Shown: one piece after another, positions 26,306 through 35,629 of the stretch
How the letters are laid out: every line of letters starts with the position of its first letter
Numbering within the stretch: position 1 is the stretch's first letter
DNA from: Bacillus marasmi
GTDB taxonomy: Bacteria > Bacillota > Bacilli > Bacillales > Cytobacillaceae
Direction: 5' to 3'
Length of the DNA: 64,000 nucleotides
Assembly (NCBI RefSeq): GCF_902168435.1
Contig: NZ_LR656168.1
Span: forward strand, 186,001-250,000
Translations under genes and position numbers: made by a program
Notes under the pieces: model-generated
The model's database searches: none
What the model was told of the DNA's origin: nothing
What the model saw: only the letters and a program-made list of their open reading frames with translations

Positions 26306-27460
26306 TTATTTGAGTACCCATCGGTAATTCTGATGAAACTCCTTCCATTTTGGATAGGCTTTTTTAAACTCCTCAACTAGATTGGGGTCAAATTGTGTCC
26401 CTTGTCCCTCAACTATTCTTTGATACGCTACTTCTAAGGGCATAGCTTCTCGATATGAACGTGATGAAGTCATTGCATCAAATGCATCTGCTATCGAAGT
26501 AATTCTTGCAAGGAAAGGAATCTCCTCACCTGTTAATTGATTTGGATATCCTTTTCCATCCCAGCGTTCATGATGAAAATGAATAACCTGTATTCCATTT
26601 TTCAAGCCTTCTACCCCCTCAAGGGCTTTTGCTCCAAGGGCCGGATGTGTTTTTATGATTTCGTATTCTTCATCTGTTAATTTTTGTGGTTTCATTAAAA
26701 TATGGTCAGGAATATTAATCTTTCCAACATCATGAAGCAAGCAAGCATAATTAAACTCCTTGAGTTCCTTTTTAGAAAACTTGCCAATTTCCTTAGCTAA
26801 TATCAATGCATAAGAAGCAACACGTTCACTATGTCCACGAGTATATGGATCCTTTAATTCAAGCGTTGCAATCACACCTTTTACAATTCCTTGCAACTGC
26901 TTATCAAAGGAATCCTCAATTCCACGAACATAGCCAGAAAACCGATTTAAAAAAATGTAAGCAACAATCCCAAAAACCATCATTAATATAATTGGGGCAA
27001 AAACGTCTGTCGTACTTAAAATGACTCCCAAAATTAAATATTTAAATATTGTACCAACCAATACAACCAAATAAAAAGCTTTATTAATGAAAATAGGCGA
27101 AATTAGGATGAAAAAAAGCTCTACACCATTTCCAGATTTGTATTGCATTGATGAACCATAATAAGTAATGATATCTTGAACCAACACAATAATAGTATAA
27201 CTAATAAAATAAATGTATTTTACAATGTCTTTCCTACCTTGTTTAATAAGTCGCAATGCAATCGGTAATATCGCAAACAAGATAATATAAATCACATAAT
27301 TTATTAGTGTAAATTTAACTTCCATATTATATAACGTAGGAAATATTAAATAATAGCCTACATCATAACCAACCGTAATAATATAAAAAAGCCATATAAA
27401 CAATACTACTGAACGCTTTTCTTCAGTTGATAATATAGCTTCTTTTCCTTTTACACCCAT
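26306..27460 (-). CDS. Membrane-anchored HD-GYP domain protein
   Basis: A protein of 384 residues (from ATG 27460; TTG 27484 is an alternative) with an N-terminal five- to six-helix membrane domain (residues ~15-175) and a C-terminal HD-GYP phosphodiesterase domain. The HD pair is in LLHDVGKINIPDH and the GYP motif in HHERWDGKGYP, both intact, so c-di-GMP hydrolysis is plausible. The membrane domain is clearly related to that of the histidine kinase at 28880-30118: both share YD..YY.IFP-like, SPIFINK and GIV.YIFL.RF blocks. It is the first gene of a probable operon with the CWWC peptide and the M50 protease. Confidence 0.88.
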   Translation of the reverse strand: MGVKGKEAILSTEEKRSVVLFIWLFYIITVGYDVGYYLIFPTLYNMEVKFTLINYVIYIILFAILPIALRLIKQGRKDIVKYIYFISYTIIVLVQDIITYYGSSMQYKSGNGVELFFILISPIFINKAFYLVVLVGTIFKYLILGVILSTTDVFAPIILMMVFGIVAYIFLNRFSGYVRGIEDSFDKQLQGIVKGVIATLELKDPYTRGHSERVASYALILAKEIGKFSKKELKEFNYACLLHDVGKINIPDHILMKPQKLTDEEYEIIKTHPALGAKALEGVEGLKNGIQVIHFHHERWDGKGYPNQLTGEEIPFLARITSIADAFDAMTSSRSYREAMPLEVAYQRIVEGQGTQFDPNLVEEFKKAYPKWKEFHQNYRWVLK

Positions 27461-27697
27461 AAAATTTACCCCACATTTATGCAATAATCTTTGAGCCTAT
27501 TTAATGAGGCTATAGTCATTCGTCAATAATCGACATTTGACATAATTATATCCGAAAACAAAGCATAACAAAATAGTTACTAATATCCAATAAAGTACTT
27601 ATTGTTTAATTGTGCACAATCCGTCGAAATTATACCATTATTTGCATAAAAAAACATCGAACGACTTAAAAGTTCGATGCTTTTCAAAGGAACAAAA

Positions 27698-28717
27698 TTA
27701 ATGTCCGATGCTTTCAACTATAGATATTAAATATTTAAAATCCTCATAAGTTAGTATAGTTTCCCAATGTCCTGTAAGTCTAGCGGTAATATACACCAAC
27801 GCAAAAACTCCGAAGAAAGCAGCTGGTACGAACCATTTATTAACCTTTTTCCCAGCAACATTCACAGTTAATGTATCCTTTACTGGACATGCTTCCACGC
27901 AAAGCATACATGCAGAGCATTCTGGTGTTAATACAGCTTTCTTTTCGGAGACTTTAATTCGCTGCGGACAAACCCGTGTACATGCGTTGCAATCAATACA
28001 GGTGTCTTCATTTCGCTTGATTTTTGTAATGCCAAGCAAGGAACCTAGACCAATCAAAGCACCATATGGACATAAAAATCTACACCAAAAATTTTTAAAG
28101 AAAAGTGAGAGTACGAAAATTACTAAAATAAATTTTACAGCAAAGCTACTTATGTTTAGGAAGAACGTTAACATTTTAACATCTGAAATGACGTTGTACT
28201 GGCTAAACATGAAATCCAAGGCAGCTGCTGCAGGCATATCAAATAAAATATATTTTAAAAAGAAGGCTAATACTAAATATTTTATTGGAGATAATACCCA
28301 AGTTAACCATTTTGGTAGATCATAGGTTTTCTTTTTCATAATCATTTTACCTAACTTGCCGGTCCACTCACTCACAGTGCCAATCGGACAAATCCAGCTA
28401 CAGAACGACCTTCTAAACAACAGTCCGGAACCAACAATGAATGTGAGTAGAACTAACCCTGCAGGATGAATCGGATCAAAATCTCCAGTAGAAATCCACA
28501 CTTTAAAGCCAATCAAAGCACTGACTGGCAAAAAGCCTTCCACTGCTGGTGGTCTTTCTACAAAAGGAGCTTCACCAAAAGTAGCAAAATGATTATAAAA
28601 TAAATAAAAACGCAGTCCCACATAAAGAATAAAAAATAAGAATAAGAGCTGCACCGTCATTCTAGCGTATTCTATTGGTCTTTTCTTGATTTGTCTTTGC
28701 AACTTTTTTGTATTCAT
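27698..28717 (-). CDS. NapH/CcoG-like 4Fe-4S membrane protein
   Basis: A 339-residue membrane protein with four to five helices, two CxxxCP motifs at the ends of helices (CSWICPIG and CRFLCPYG), and two bacterial ferredoxin clusters near the C-terminus (CIDCNACTRVCP and CSACMLCVEACP). This arrangement defines the NapH/NosR/YccM family, which passes electrons from the quinol pool or cytoplasm to periplasmic partners. I chose ATG 28717 with AGAGGTGGG upstream. No nap or nos structural genes are present, so its partner is unknown. A CRP/FNR box and a -10 element precede it at the distance expected for oxygen-controlled activation. Confidence 0.85.
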   Translation of the reverse strand: MNTKKLQRQIKKRPIEYARMTVQLLFLFFILYVGLRFYLFYNHFATFGEAPFVERPPAVEGFLPVSALIGFKVWISTGDFDPIHPAGLVLLTFIVGSGLLFRRSFCSWICPIGTVSEWTGKLGKMIMKKKTYDLPKWLTWVLSPIKYLVLAFFLKYILFDMPAAAALDFMFSQYNVISDVKMLTFFLNISSFAVKFILVIFVLSLFFKNFWCRFLCPYGALIGLGSLLGITKIKRNEDTCIDCNACTRVCPQRIKVSEKKAVLTPECSACMLCVEACPVKDTLTVNVAGKKVNKWFVPAAFFGVFALVYITARLTGHWETILTYEDFKYLISIVESIGH

Positions 28718-28740
28718 GATGCCCACCTCTTTCTTTTTTA

Positions 28741-28783
28741 AATATAAAAAAAACAGGTGGTAATTTACGTGATTTTCTTCACA
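28741..28783 (-). promoter_or_regulatory. CRP/FNR-type box and -10 element of the NapH-like gene
   Basis: On minus TGTGA-AGAAAA-TCACG (28768-28783) differs by one base from the Bacillus Fnr consensus TGTGA-N6-TCACA. A -10 TATATT lies at 28741-28746. With a start near 28734 the box centre is at about -41.5, the standard activating position. Confidence 0.6.
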
Positions 28784-28879
28784 TGATAACTAGATAAACT
28801 ACGGAATTCATCATGTTGTCGAAAAAATGTCATAGCTCATAAATAAAGGAGCTGAAATTTTGACAGCTCCTCAAAGGAA

Positions 28880-30118
28880 TTACTTATTTTGCTTCATCGG
28901 AATGTTAATAGTTACTTTTGTCCCTTTATTTTCTTTACTTTCAAAGCGCAACTCACCATTATGGTCTTCAATGATTTTCTTCGTAATAAGTAAACCTAAA
29001 CCAGTACCTTCTGGTTTTGTTGTATAAAAAGGTTCTCCTAATTTCTGCAGTTTTTCCTTATCAATCCCACAGCCCTGATCTTGAACTTCAATATTGATTT
29101 TCCCAGAACCTTTTCTTACTAATTTCACCTCTACAGTGCCACCCGTAGGCATGGATTCGAGGGCATTTTTTATGATATTAATAAGTGCTTGCTTAATTTG
29201 CTTTTCATTACATTCAATTAATGACAATTTATCATTCGGTTCTACGACTATCCTTGAATTTGTGTTTTCGGCTAATTGACTTGTTACACTTGTTACATAG
29301 TCAACAATTTTATTCAGATCATGTTTTTCAAAATGATTCATTTTTGGTCTGCCCAAAATCATTAAGTCATCTACAATTGAATTAATTCGATCAATTTCCT
29401 GAATCATAATTGGATAAAACGAGTTTTCACTGTTATCGCGTTCCTGTTGTAATTGCGTAAATCCCTTTAAAGAAGATAAAGGATTACGGATTTCATGCCC
29501 AATTGATGTTGCCATCTGACCTAGAACAGCAAGCTTTTCATTTTGTCGTTGTCTTTCAAACATTGAAGTCAGCGTTTTAATATAAGATGTAAAACGTGCT
29601 AAAAAGATATATGAAACGATCCCAATTACCAAGATTATTACAACTGGAAACAGAAATTCTAGACTCTGAAAATACATCGTATAAAATAAATATTTTCCAG
29701 ACAAGATTGAAATTACAACCCAGTAATATCTTTTATTAATAAAAATTGGTGAAAATAACATAAGAAAAACTTCTACAACATTACCATCATGAATATAATT
29801 CGAGTTTTTAAGTGTAATCAAAATATAATTTATAACTTCTAATAAAATAAACCCTATAGAATAAATATACTTAATCACGAATGGATTTTTCTTCTTTAAG
29901 AAATATATTGATATTGGTAAAAATCCAAACATCAAAAAATAAAACCAATAACCTAAACCAAACTCAGGTAGACCCATTGATTTATTTTTCAATTTAGGAT
30001 AGATAAAATAATAAAACAAATCATATCCAATATAAATAATATAAAACATCAGCAAAAAAAGCTTAGTTGACTTTATTTCTTCACTGACTATGTTGTCTCC
30101 ATTCATATTTCCTGTCAT
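28880..30118 (-). CDS. Membrane histidine kinase (sporulation-kinase type), orphan
   Basis: A protein of 412 residues (ATG 30118; TTG 30136 possible). Residues ~15-190 form a multi-helix membrane sensor. A HisKA domain follows with the phospho-accepting His in QMATSIGHEIRNPLSSLKGF, the sequence type of the KinA-E/Spo0F-feeding kinases, then an ATPase domain (VQDQGCGIDKEKL, GTGLGLLITKKI). No cognate response regulator is adjacent; the next one upstream belongs to dctSR. The sensor domain is homologous to that of the HD-GYP protein encoded at 26306-27460, so both probably sense the same signal. Input to Spo0F is an inference from the HisKA sequence. Confidence 0.88.
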   Translation of the reverse strand: MTGNMNGDNIVSEEIKSTKLFLLMFYIIYIGYDLFYYFIYPKLKNKSMGLPEFGLGYWFYFLMFGFLPISIYFLKKKNPFVIKYIYSIGFILLEVINYILITLKNSNYIHDGNVVEVFLMLFSPIFINKRYYWVVISILSGKYLFYTMYFQSLEFLFPVVIILVIGIVSYIFLARFTSYIKTLTSMFERQRQNEKLAVLGQMATSIGHEIRNPLSSLKGFTQLQQERDNSENSFYPIMIQEIDRINSIVDDLMILGRPKMNHFEKHDLNKIVDYVTSVTSQLAENTNSRIVVEPNDKLSLIECNEKQIKQALINIIKNALESMPTGGTVEVKLVRKGSGKINIEVQDQGCGIDKEKLQKLGEPFYTTKPEGTGLGLLITKKIIEDHNGELRFESKENKGTKVTINIPMKQNK

Positions 30119-30303
30119 AAATCCTAATCCCCTCAAGATTAATAGTATCCATATATGATGTACATACCTTATACATATTTTAATCGACAGAGAGGCTTTT
30201 CTCTACCACAAAATGAAATTAATCGGCAAAATAATATAAAATTCGACAAAAATCGCATTTTTCAGTGGGTGTAAACTTCAAATTCAGCTGATTTTCACAT
30301 CTC

Positions 30304-30975
30304 CTATTTCTGGAAAATATAGCGATTAACCGGCCGTCCAATTCCTCCGTACTGTATATCGATAATGACTTTTCCGCACTTCTCCAGGTATTCTAAATAT
30401 CGGCGAGCTGTTACACGGGCAATTCCTACTCCTTCAGCCACTTCCTCCGCCGAAATAGGGAAATCATTGCTTGATAAATAGCTAATGACTTTTTTTAACG
30501 TTACAGCATTTAACCCCTTCGGTAAATCTGGTTGTTCATCTAATTCTTTTTGAAAAAGAATTCCATCTAACTCCTCTTGGGAAATATTTTGCTTCTTCCG
30601 AACCTGCAACCGGAACGAACGATAATTTTCCAGAGCCTTTTTCATTCTTTCAAACTTAAATGGCTTCATTATATAATCAAATGCACCTTGTTGCAGGAAA
30701 GTTCGCACCGTATCCATATCACTTGCAGCAGTAATAGCAATCACGTCTACCTCATATCCCTTTGCCCGGATCTGCTTTAAGGTTTCCAGACCATCTTGAT
30801 TCGGCATGAATACATCCACCAACACTAAATCGGGTTTTAGCTGTTCAATTAGCTCGATACCTTCCAATCCATTGCTTGCTGCTCCAAGCACTCTGAAGCC
30901 CTCGACTTGATCTACAAACATTCGATTAACCTCTTGTACCATAAGATCATCTTCAATCAAAATGACTTTGAACAA
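30304..30975 (-). CDS. dctR: Response regulator DctR (CitB/DcuR type)
   Basis: A cytoplasmic regulator of about 223 residues controlling dicarboxylate uptake. The receiver domain has VILIEDD, phospho-acceptor Asp in DLVLVDVFMP and conserved Lys in DYIMKPFKFERM. The C-terminal part is a helix-turn-helix (EEVAEGVGIARVTARRYLEY) of the DcuR/CitT family. The frame opens at GTG 30984, but AGGGGGTGG is correctly spaced for TTG 30975, giving a start MFKVILIEDD, which I prefer. It follows dctS by 12 bp or less. Confidence 0.9.
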   Translation of the reverse strand: MFKVILIEDDLMVQEVNRMFVDQVEGFRVLGAASNGLEGIELIEQLKPDLVLVDVFMPNQDGLETLKQIRAKGYEVDVIAITAASDMDTVRTFLQQGAFDYIMKPFKFERMKKALENYRSFRLQVRKKQNISQEELDGILFQKELDEQPDLPKGLNAVTLKKVISYLSSNDFPISAEEVAEGVGIARVTARRYLEYLEKCGKVIIDIQYGGIGRPVNRYIFQK

Positions 30976-30987
30976 ATCATCCACCCC

Positions 30988-32574
30988 CTAATTTGCTAGT
31001 TCATGTTCGAATGTGATTTGAAACGAAGTCCCCTCCCCCAAAATTGAATCGACATGAATGAAGCCTTTCCCCTTTTCGACGATTTGCTGAACTAAAAATA
31101 ATCCAATTCCCCTTCCAGGCCCCGATTTCGAGGAATAACCATAGCTAAAGATTGAAGCTAAATTCGCTTCAGGGATTCCACAGCCATTATCTTCTACTAA
31201 AATAGTTAATAGCTTGTCTGATTGCCTGATACTTACATAGATTTCCTTACAATCCGCATGAGACTGATGAAAGGAATCATACGCATTTTCAATTAGATTT
31301 CCTACCATTAGCACAAAATCATGATGATCAAGTAAATTTGGGAATTCCCGTAAATAACTATTCCGATCAATGATAACCTGTATCCCAAGCTCTTTGCCCC
31401 GACTTACTTTACTTAACAATAAACCAGATAAACTATCATCATGAATATTTTTGCTCAAAAAGCGTGTGAGTTCCTCTTGTTCCTCAGTTACCTGAAAAAC
31501 ATATTGTAACGCTTTATCCCGATTACCAAGTTGAATCAAGCCAGCGATTGTATGGAGCTTGTTAATATGCTCATGATTTTGAACCCGCAATGCGTTAACA
31601 AATGCTTTTACACCAGTTAACTCCTCGGCTAACTTTTTTACATTTGTTCGGTCCTGGAAAATCGCAATTGCTCCCACAATCTTATTGTCAACCTTAATCG
31701 GAACTCGATTACTGACAATCATCAAGTTATTAATATATAAATCTTTGTTATAAATCGGTTCCGCTATATGAAGAATTTCTGGCAAATAGGTTTCAGGTAA
31801 TACCTCAGTAATATCTCTTCCGATAACCTCTTCTTCAACTCCAAGAATCTCCTTTGCTCGATTGTTAAAAATTGTAATTTTCTCATGGCGATCGATGGCA
31901 ATAATTCCTTCATGCATCGCATTAAAAGCCTCGGTCCGTTCCACGACCAACCTCGCAATTTCATGTGGCTCCAACTGAAACATTTCCCGTTTAATGTGCC
32001 GAGCCAACACCCAGGCGCCCCAACCTCCAAATAGGAAAGCAATTCCTCCCGACAGCAAAATTTCCTTCTTCACATTCATCAAAGTATCAAATAGACTTGG
32101 AAGCTTATAGCCCACCATGATTACGCCAACCTGCTGATGATCTTCATCAATGACCGGTACAAACGCTCGAACCACTGAGCCAATTTCCCCGATTGCTTCT
32201 GATAGATAAGAGTGCTCAGCAAAGGCAGCACCTTCATCTAAGCCATCCGAAACCTTGCCGACCAACTCTTTATTTGGGTGAGTATGTCGTATTCTATTCA
32301 TATCCATGACAACGATATAGTCCGCATTATTAATCATGCGGATTTTCTCTACCGTTTTTTGTAGTACCTCTAACTCTTGGTTATCTTCTGAAAGGTGAAC
32401 TATTACTTCTGGAAGCTCAGAAACTGTTCGGGCAGTCAACATTGCTTTCTCCCGAATTTTGTTCTGTTCTTTATGGGTAAATTCGTTTATTAAAATAATT
32501 CCAAGGAAGATTAATGAAAATCCAAGAATAAACACAATTAGGCTAGTGATTTTCCATTGTATTGGTGTCCGCAT
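30988..32574 (-). CDS. dctS: Dicarboxylate sensor histidine kinase DctS
   Basis: A 528-residue kinase of the CitA/DcuS family. It has two membrane helices flanking an extracytoplasmic PDC/PAS-like sensor (residues ~35-175, with VVMDMNRIRHTHPNKELVG), a cytoplasmic PAS domain (~215-325, AFNAMHEGIIAIDRHEKI), a SpoOB-type dimerisation helix with the phospho-His in ALRVQNHEHINKLHTIAGL and a C-terminal ATPase (ILVEDNGCGIP). It senses C4-dicarboxylates and phosphorylates DctR. AAGGGGA precedes ATG. It is divergent from dctB. Confidence 0.92.
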   Translation of the reverse strand: MRTPIQWKITSLIVFILGFSLIFLGIILINEFTHKEQNKIREKAMLTARTVSELPEVIVHLSEDNQELEVLQKTVEKIRMINNADYIVVMDMNRIRHTHPNKELVGKVSDGLDEGAAFAEHSYLSEAIGEIGSVVRAFVPVIDEDHQQVGVIMVGYKLPSLFDTLMNVKKEILLSGGIAFLFGGWGAWVLARHIKREMFQLEPHEIARLVVERTEAFNAMHEGIIAIDRHEKITIFNNRAKEILGVEEEVIGRDITEVLPETYLPEILHIAEPIYNKDLYINNLMIVSNRVPIKVDNKIVGAIAIFQDRTNVKKLAEELTGVKAFVNALRVQNHEHINKLHTIAGLIQLGNRDKALQYVFQVTEEQEELTRFLSKNIHDDSLSGLLLSKVSRGKELGIQVIIDRNSYLREFPNLLDHHDFVLMVGNLIENAYDSFHQSHADCKEIYVSIRQSDKLLTILVEDNGCGIPEANLASIFSYGYSSKSGPGRGIGLFLVQQIVEKGKGFIHVDSILGEGTSFQITFEHELAN

Positions 32575-32678
32575 ACGTGAATTCCCCTTACATTTCTTGC
32601 TTCTATTTTAGCACGAAAAAAATGATATACTATTCTAATAAATGATATTATTTAAAAAACAACTATTTGAGGGTGGCT

Positions 32679-33713
32679 ATGAAAACATTTATTTCTATAA
32701 GCTTATTAACAATTGTTATGTTAATATCGTGGATTAGTACAGATACCTTAAATCACTCGAAAAATCGCGTACAAGACGACGAACAAACTGGCTTGCGTGA
32801 TCAAATTGTCATTCGCTTTAGTCATGTTGTCGCCGAAAATACACCAAAGGGGCTTGCTGCACAGAAGTTCGCCCAATTAGTAGAAAGCGAGTCTAATGGA
32901 AAAGTCAAAGTTGAAGTATATCCAAACAGCATTCTTTACTCTGACGGCGAAGAGGTGGACGCCCTTGTCAATGGGGATATTCAAATGATTGCCCCAACCT
33001 TTTCAAAAATGACCGAGTACGCTCCAAAATGGAAGGTCCTTGACCTACCGTTTTTGTTTGAAAATGATGAACACGTCGAGCGAGTTTTTAATGGGAAAAT
33101 AGGCAAAGACTTGCTCCAAAAATTAGATCATAAAAACATGCTTGGGTTGACGTTTTGGAGTAATGGTTTTAAGCAAATGACCAGTAATGAACGTCCATTG
33201 TTAAACCCTGAGGATTTTCAAGGGCTCCATTTCCGGGTAATGCCTGGCACTGTTATTCAAAGGCAGTTTGCCCTTTTAAATGCAAAAACCACGGCACAAC
33301 CATTCAATAATGTATACCGTTCATTGGAGCTTCATGAACTGGATGGGCAGGAAAATACCATTTCCAATATTTACTCAAAAGGACTTTACAAGGTTCAGAG
33401 CCATCTTACTTTAAGCAATCATGCCTACCTAGGTTATGCAGTCATTATCAACAAGCAATTTTGGGGAAAATTAACTCCTACACAACAAAATCAAATTAAT
33501 AGCGCACTATCAGAAACAACCAAATGGATACAGGAAGAAGCCAAGAAAATGAACGAACAGCAGTTTGAAGAAATCCAACAAAATTCATCTCTACAGCTTC
33601 ACACTTTGAATAAAGAACAACAGAAAGCTTGGAAAGACAGGTTTGCCCCACTTTACCAGGAATTAAAAGCAGAAATCGGATCAACACAAATTCAAAGTAT
33701 ACTTAACGAATAA
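32679..33713 (+). CDS. dctB: Dicarboxylate-binding protein DctB (TRAP-type)
   Basis: A 344-residue extracytoplasmic solute-binding protein of the TRAP DctP family. It has a signal/anchor segment (FISISLLTIVMLISWIS) and the conserved blocks HVVAENTPKGLAAQKFA, YPNSILYSDGEEVDAL, and GLTFWSNGFKQMTSNERPL. In B. subtilis the homologue is a co-sensor that works with DctS, not a subunit of a TRAP permease; no TRAP permease is encoded here, which fits that role. I chose ATG 32679 with GAGGGTGG upstream over TTG 32667. Confidence 0.88.
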   Translation: MKTFISISLLTIVMLISWISTDTLNHSKNRVQDDEQTGLRDQIVIRFSHVVAENTPKGLAAQKFAQLVESESNGKVKVEVYPNSILYSDGEEVDALVNGDIQMIAPTFSKMTEYAPKWKVLDLPFLFENDEHVERVFNGKIGKDLLQKLDHKNMLGLTFWSNGFKQMTSNERPLLNPEDFQGLHFRVMPGTVIQRQFALLNAKTTAQPFNNVYRSLELHELDGQENTISNIYSKGLYKVQSHLTLSNHAYLGYAVIINKQFWGKLTPTQQNQINSALSETTKWIQEEAKKMNEQQFEEIQQNSSLQLHTLNKEQQKAWKDRFAPLYQELKAEIGSTQIQSILNE

Positions 33714-33721
33714 CCATATAG

Positions 33722-34165
33722 TTTAAGTATTTCAGCTATACAAAAAATCGAACTATCATTCGAAATTCTAACTTAGAATTTCCTTATAGTTCGATTTTTT
33801 TACTTTTACAATAGGCATTACCCTGAAAAAATTGCGGTTACATTGCTGTGCAAAATTTTTTGCATCTGGCTCTGTTAACCCGATTGTTGATTTCCTTTTG
33901 TTTGAAAATAAGCGGAGGAATTCCGCTTATCTCAGGAAATACCTATATTTCCTTAAAAATAGCAGGAGTTTTTCCGCTTATCTCATAAAAATCACTAGAT
34001 TTTGTCCTTTTGGGAGTAGTTAAGTGGAAATTCTCCCCTTATTTCAGCTCAATTAGCCCCAACTACATACAATAACGGGAAATTCTCCTCTTATTTATTC
34101 TCATACCTACATAAAAATCATTCGGTTTTAATAACGGACAATTTAGTTCTGCCCTAGCTTCATTT
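33722..34165 (-). repeat. Dispersed ~440-bp repeat, copy C
   Basis: Same family and orientation as copy B. The left part carries the CGAACTAT/ATAGTTCG hairpin and the right end the degenerate TTCTGCCCTAGCTTC terminal repeat. Inner blocks AAGCGGAGGAATTCCGCTTA and TCTCATACCTAC match the other copies. No gene is visible. Confidence 0.8.
33746..33803 (+). terminator. Terminator after dctB, within repeat C
   Basis: AATCGAACTAT pairs with ATAGTTCGATT, with an inner AAATTCTAACTTAGAATTT stem, followed by a T run. Oriented to end the dctB transcript. Confidence 0.7.
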
Positions 34166-34195
34166 TATACACTAAAACTTTTTACAATTTTGTGA

Positions 34196-34216
34196 CCAAA
34201 AAGAACAAAAAGAACA
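34196..34216 (+). promoter_or_regulatory. Direct repeat upstream of dctP (possible DctR site)
   Basis: AAAAAGAACAAAAAGAAC is a perfect direct repeat of AAAAAGAAC about 110 bp before the dctP start. DctR-family regulators bind AT-rich direct repeats, so this is a candidate operator; no more can be said. Confidence 0.3.
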
Positions 34217-34276
34217 ATATCACCATAAATCTGGATTTTCTAAATTATCTGTTAATATTACATCATTCACACCAAT

Positions 34277-34290
34277 TGAAAACGCTAACA
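34277..34290 (+). promoter_or_regulatory. cre site (CcpA) upstream of dctP
   Basis: TGAAAACGCTAACA fits every position of the catabolite-responsive consensus TGWAANCGNTNWCA. It lies about 30 bp before the start codon, downstream of the likely promoter, a position expected for repression by CcpA. Confidence 0.8.
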
Positions 34291-34318
34291 TTTTTTTCAT
34301 ATACAAGGGGGATGAAAA

Positions 34319-35596
34319 ATGAAGATTAATTTCCGTAATTTAACTGTACAAGTAATCATCGGGATTTTTGTCGGGATTACAATTGGGTTTATGTTTCCTG
34401 AGTTCGGTGAAAAGCTTAAAGTATTAGCAGATGTATTCATCAAAATGATTAAAATGGTTATCGCACCTATTGTCTTTTTTACAGTCGTTATCGGTATCGG
34501 CAGCATGGGCGATCTCAAAAAAGTCGGGCGTATCGGGGGTAAAGCGCTCCTCTATTTTGAAATCGTAACGACGTTTGCTTTAGCAATCGGTATTATTGTT
34601 GTAAACTTTATTAAACCTGGTAAAGGCTTTAACACATCATCAGTTGAAGGCGGCGATGTTAGTCAATATACAGACGCCGCAAAAGAAACCAGTCACGGAG
34701 CAATTGATTTTATCGTAGGAATCATTCCAGATAATATCATTGCGGCAATGGCAAAGGGTGAATTGCTTCCTATCCTTTTCTTCGCTGTTTTGTTCGGGGT
34801 ATCATTAGCTGCAATGGGAGAAAAAGGAAAGCCAATCGTTTCATTGTTCGAAAAGCTTACTGATGTATTCTTCGGTGTCGTAAATATGATTATGAAGGTT
34901 TCACCAATCGCCGCTTCAGGAGCAATGGCTTATACTATCGGTAAATTTGGTCTCGGATCACTTATTTCATTAGGAAAATTAATGGGCTCTGTTTATATTA
35001 CGATGTTCCTTTTCGTAGTCTTTATTCTTGGGGCAATTGCTAAATTCTATCGCTTCAATATCTTTAAATTCATCGCATATATTAAAGAGGAAATACTACT
35101 TGTACTTGGAACTTCATCTTCTGAATCCGCTTTACCACGTATGATGGAACGCTTAGAAAAATACGGATGTTCTAAATCAGTGGTTGGATTAGTCGTTCCA
35201 ACAGGTTATTCATTCAATTTAGACGGTACTGCAATTTACTTATCAATGGCCGCAATTTTCATTGCACAGGCTTATGGCGTTGACCTAACTTTAGTGCAAG
35301 AAATTACACTTCTTGGAATTTTAATGCTAACATCAAAAGGCGCAGCAGGTGTAACAGGTTCTGGCTTTATCACATTAGCGGCAACTCTAGCAGCCTTCCC
35401 AATGATTCCGGTTGAAGGTATTGCATTACTTCTAGGTGTAGATCGTTTCATGTCTGAAGCAAGAGCGATTACTAATCTAATCGGTAATGGCGTGGCAACA
35501 GTTGTTGTATCAAAAATGGAAAATGAATTTAATCCACTCGAAGTTGCTCCAGAAAAACCTGAGACACTAGTAGCTACTAAAGAACAAGTTGTTTAA
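34319..35596 (+). CDS. dctP: C4-dicarboxylate:cation symporter DctP
   Basis: A 425-residue transporter of the DAACS (glutamate/dicarboxylate:proton or sodium symporter) family. The conserved elements are visible: [16 protein letters not shown], the serine-rich reentrant loop [13 protein letters not shown], the NLDGTAIY motif in helix 7 and the [14 protein letters not shown] loop. It brings in succinate, fumarate or malate. AGGGGGATG precedes ATG. A CcpA cre site and a direct repeat lie in its promoter region, and sensing genes dctSR and dctB lie upstream. Confidence 0.93.
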   Translation: MKINFRNLTVQVIIGIFVGITIGFMFPEFGEKLKVLADVFIKMIKMVIAPIVFFTVVIGIGSMGDLKKVGRIGGKALLYFEIVTTFALAIGIIVVNFIKPGKGFNTSSVEGGDVSQYTDAAKETSHGAIDFIVGIIPDNIIAAMAKGELLPILFFAVLFGVSLAAMGEKGKPIVSLFEKLTDVFFGVVNMIMKVSPIAASGAMAYTIGKFGLGSLISLGKLMGSVYITMFLFVVFILGAIAKFYRFNIFKFIAYIKEEILLVLGTSSSESALPRMMERLEKYGCSKSVVGLVVPTGYSFNLDGTAIYLSMAAIFIAQAYGVDLTLVQEITLLGILMLTSKGAAGVTGSGFITLAATLAAFPMIPVEGIALLLGVDRFMSEARAITNLIGNGVATVVVSKMENEFNPLEVAPEKPETLVATKEQVV

Positions 35597-35603
35597 ACGA
35601 TTC

Positions 35604-35629
35604 GAACGGGCTAAGCCCGTTCTTTTTTT
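35604..35629 (+). terminator. Terminator of dctP
   Basis: GAACGGGC-TAA-GCCCGTTC followed by seven T residues. Confidence 0.9.

Noticed and set aside
30119-30190. Second small peptide gene upstream of the orphan histidine kinase
   Set aside because: A short frame starting ATGTATAAGG exists on the minus strand but has no ribosome site and runs into the kinase gene in another frame.
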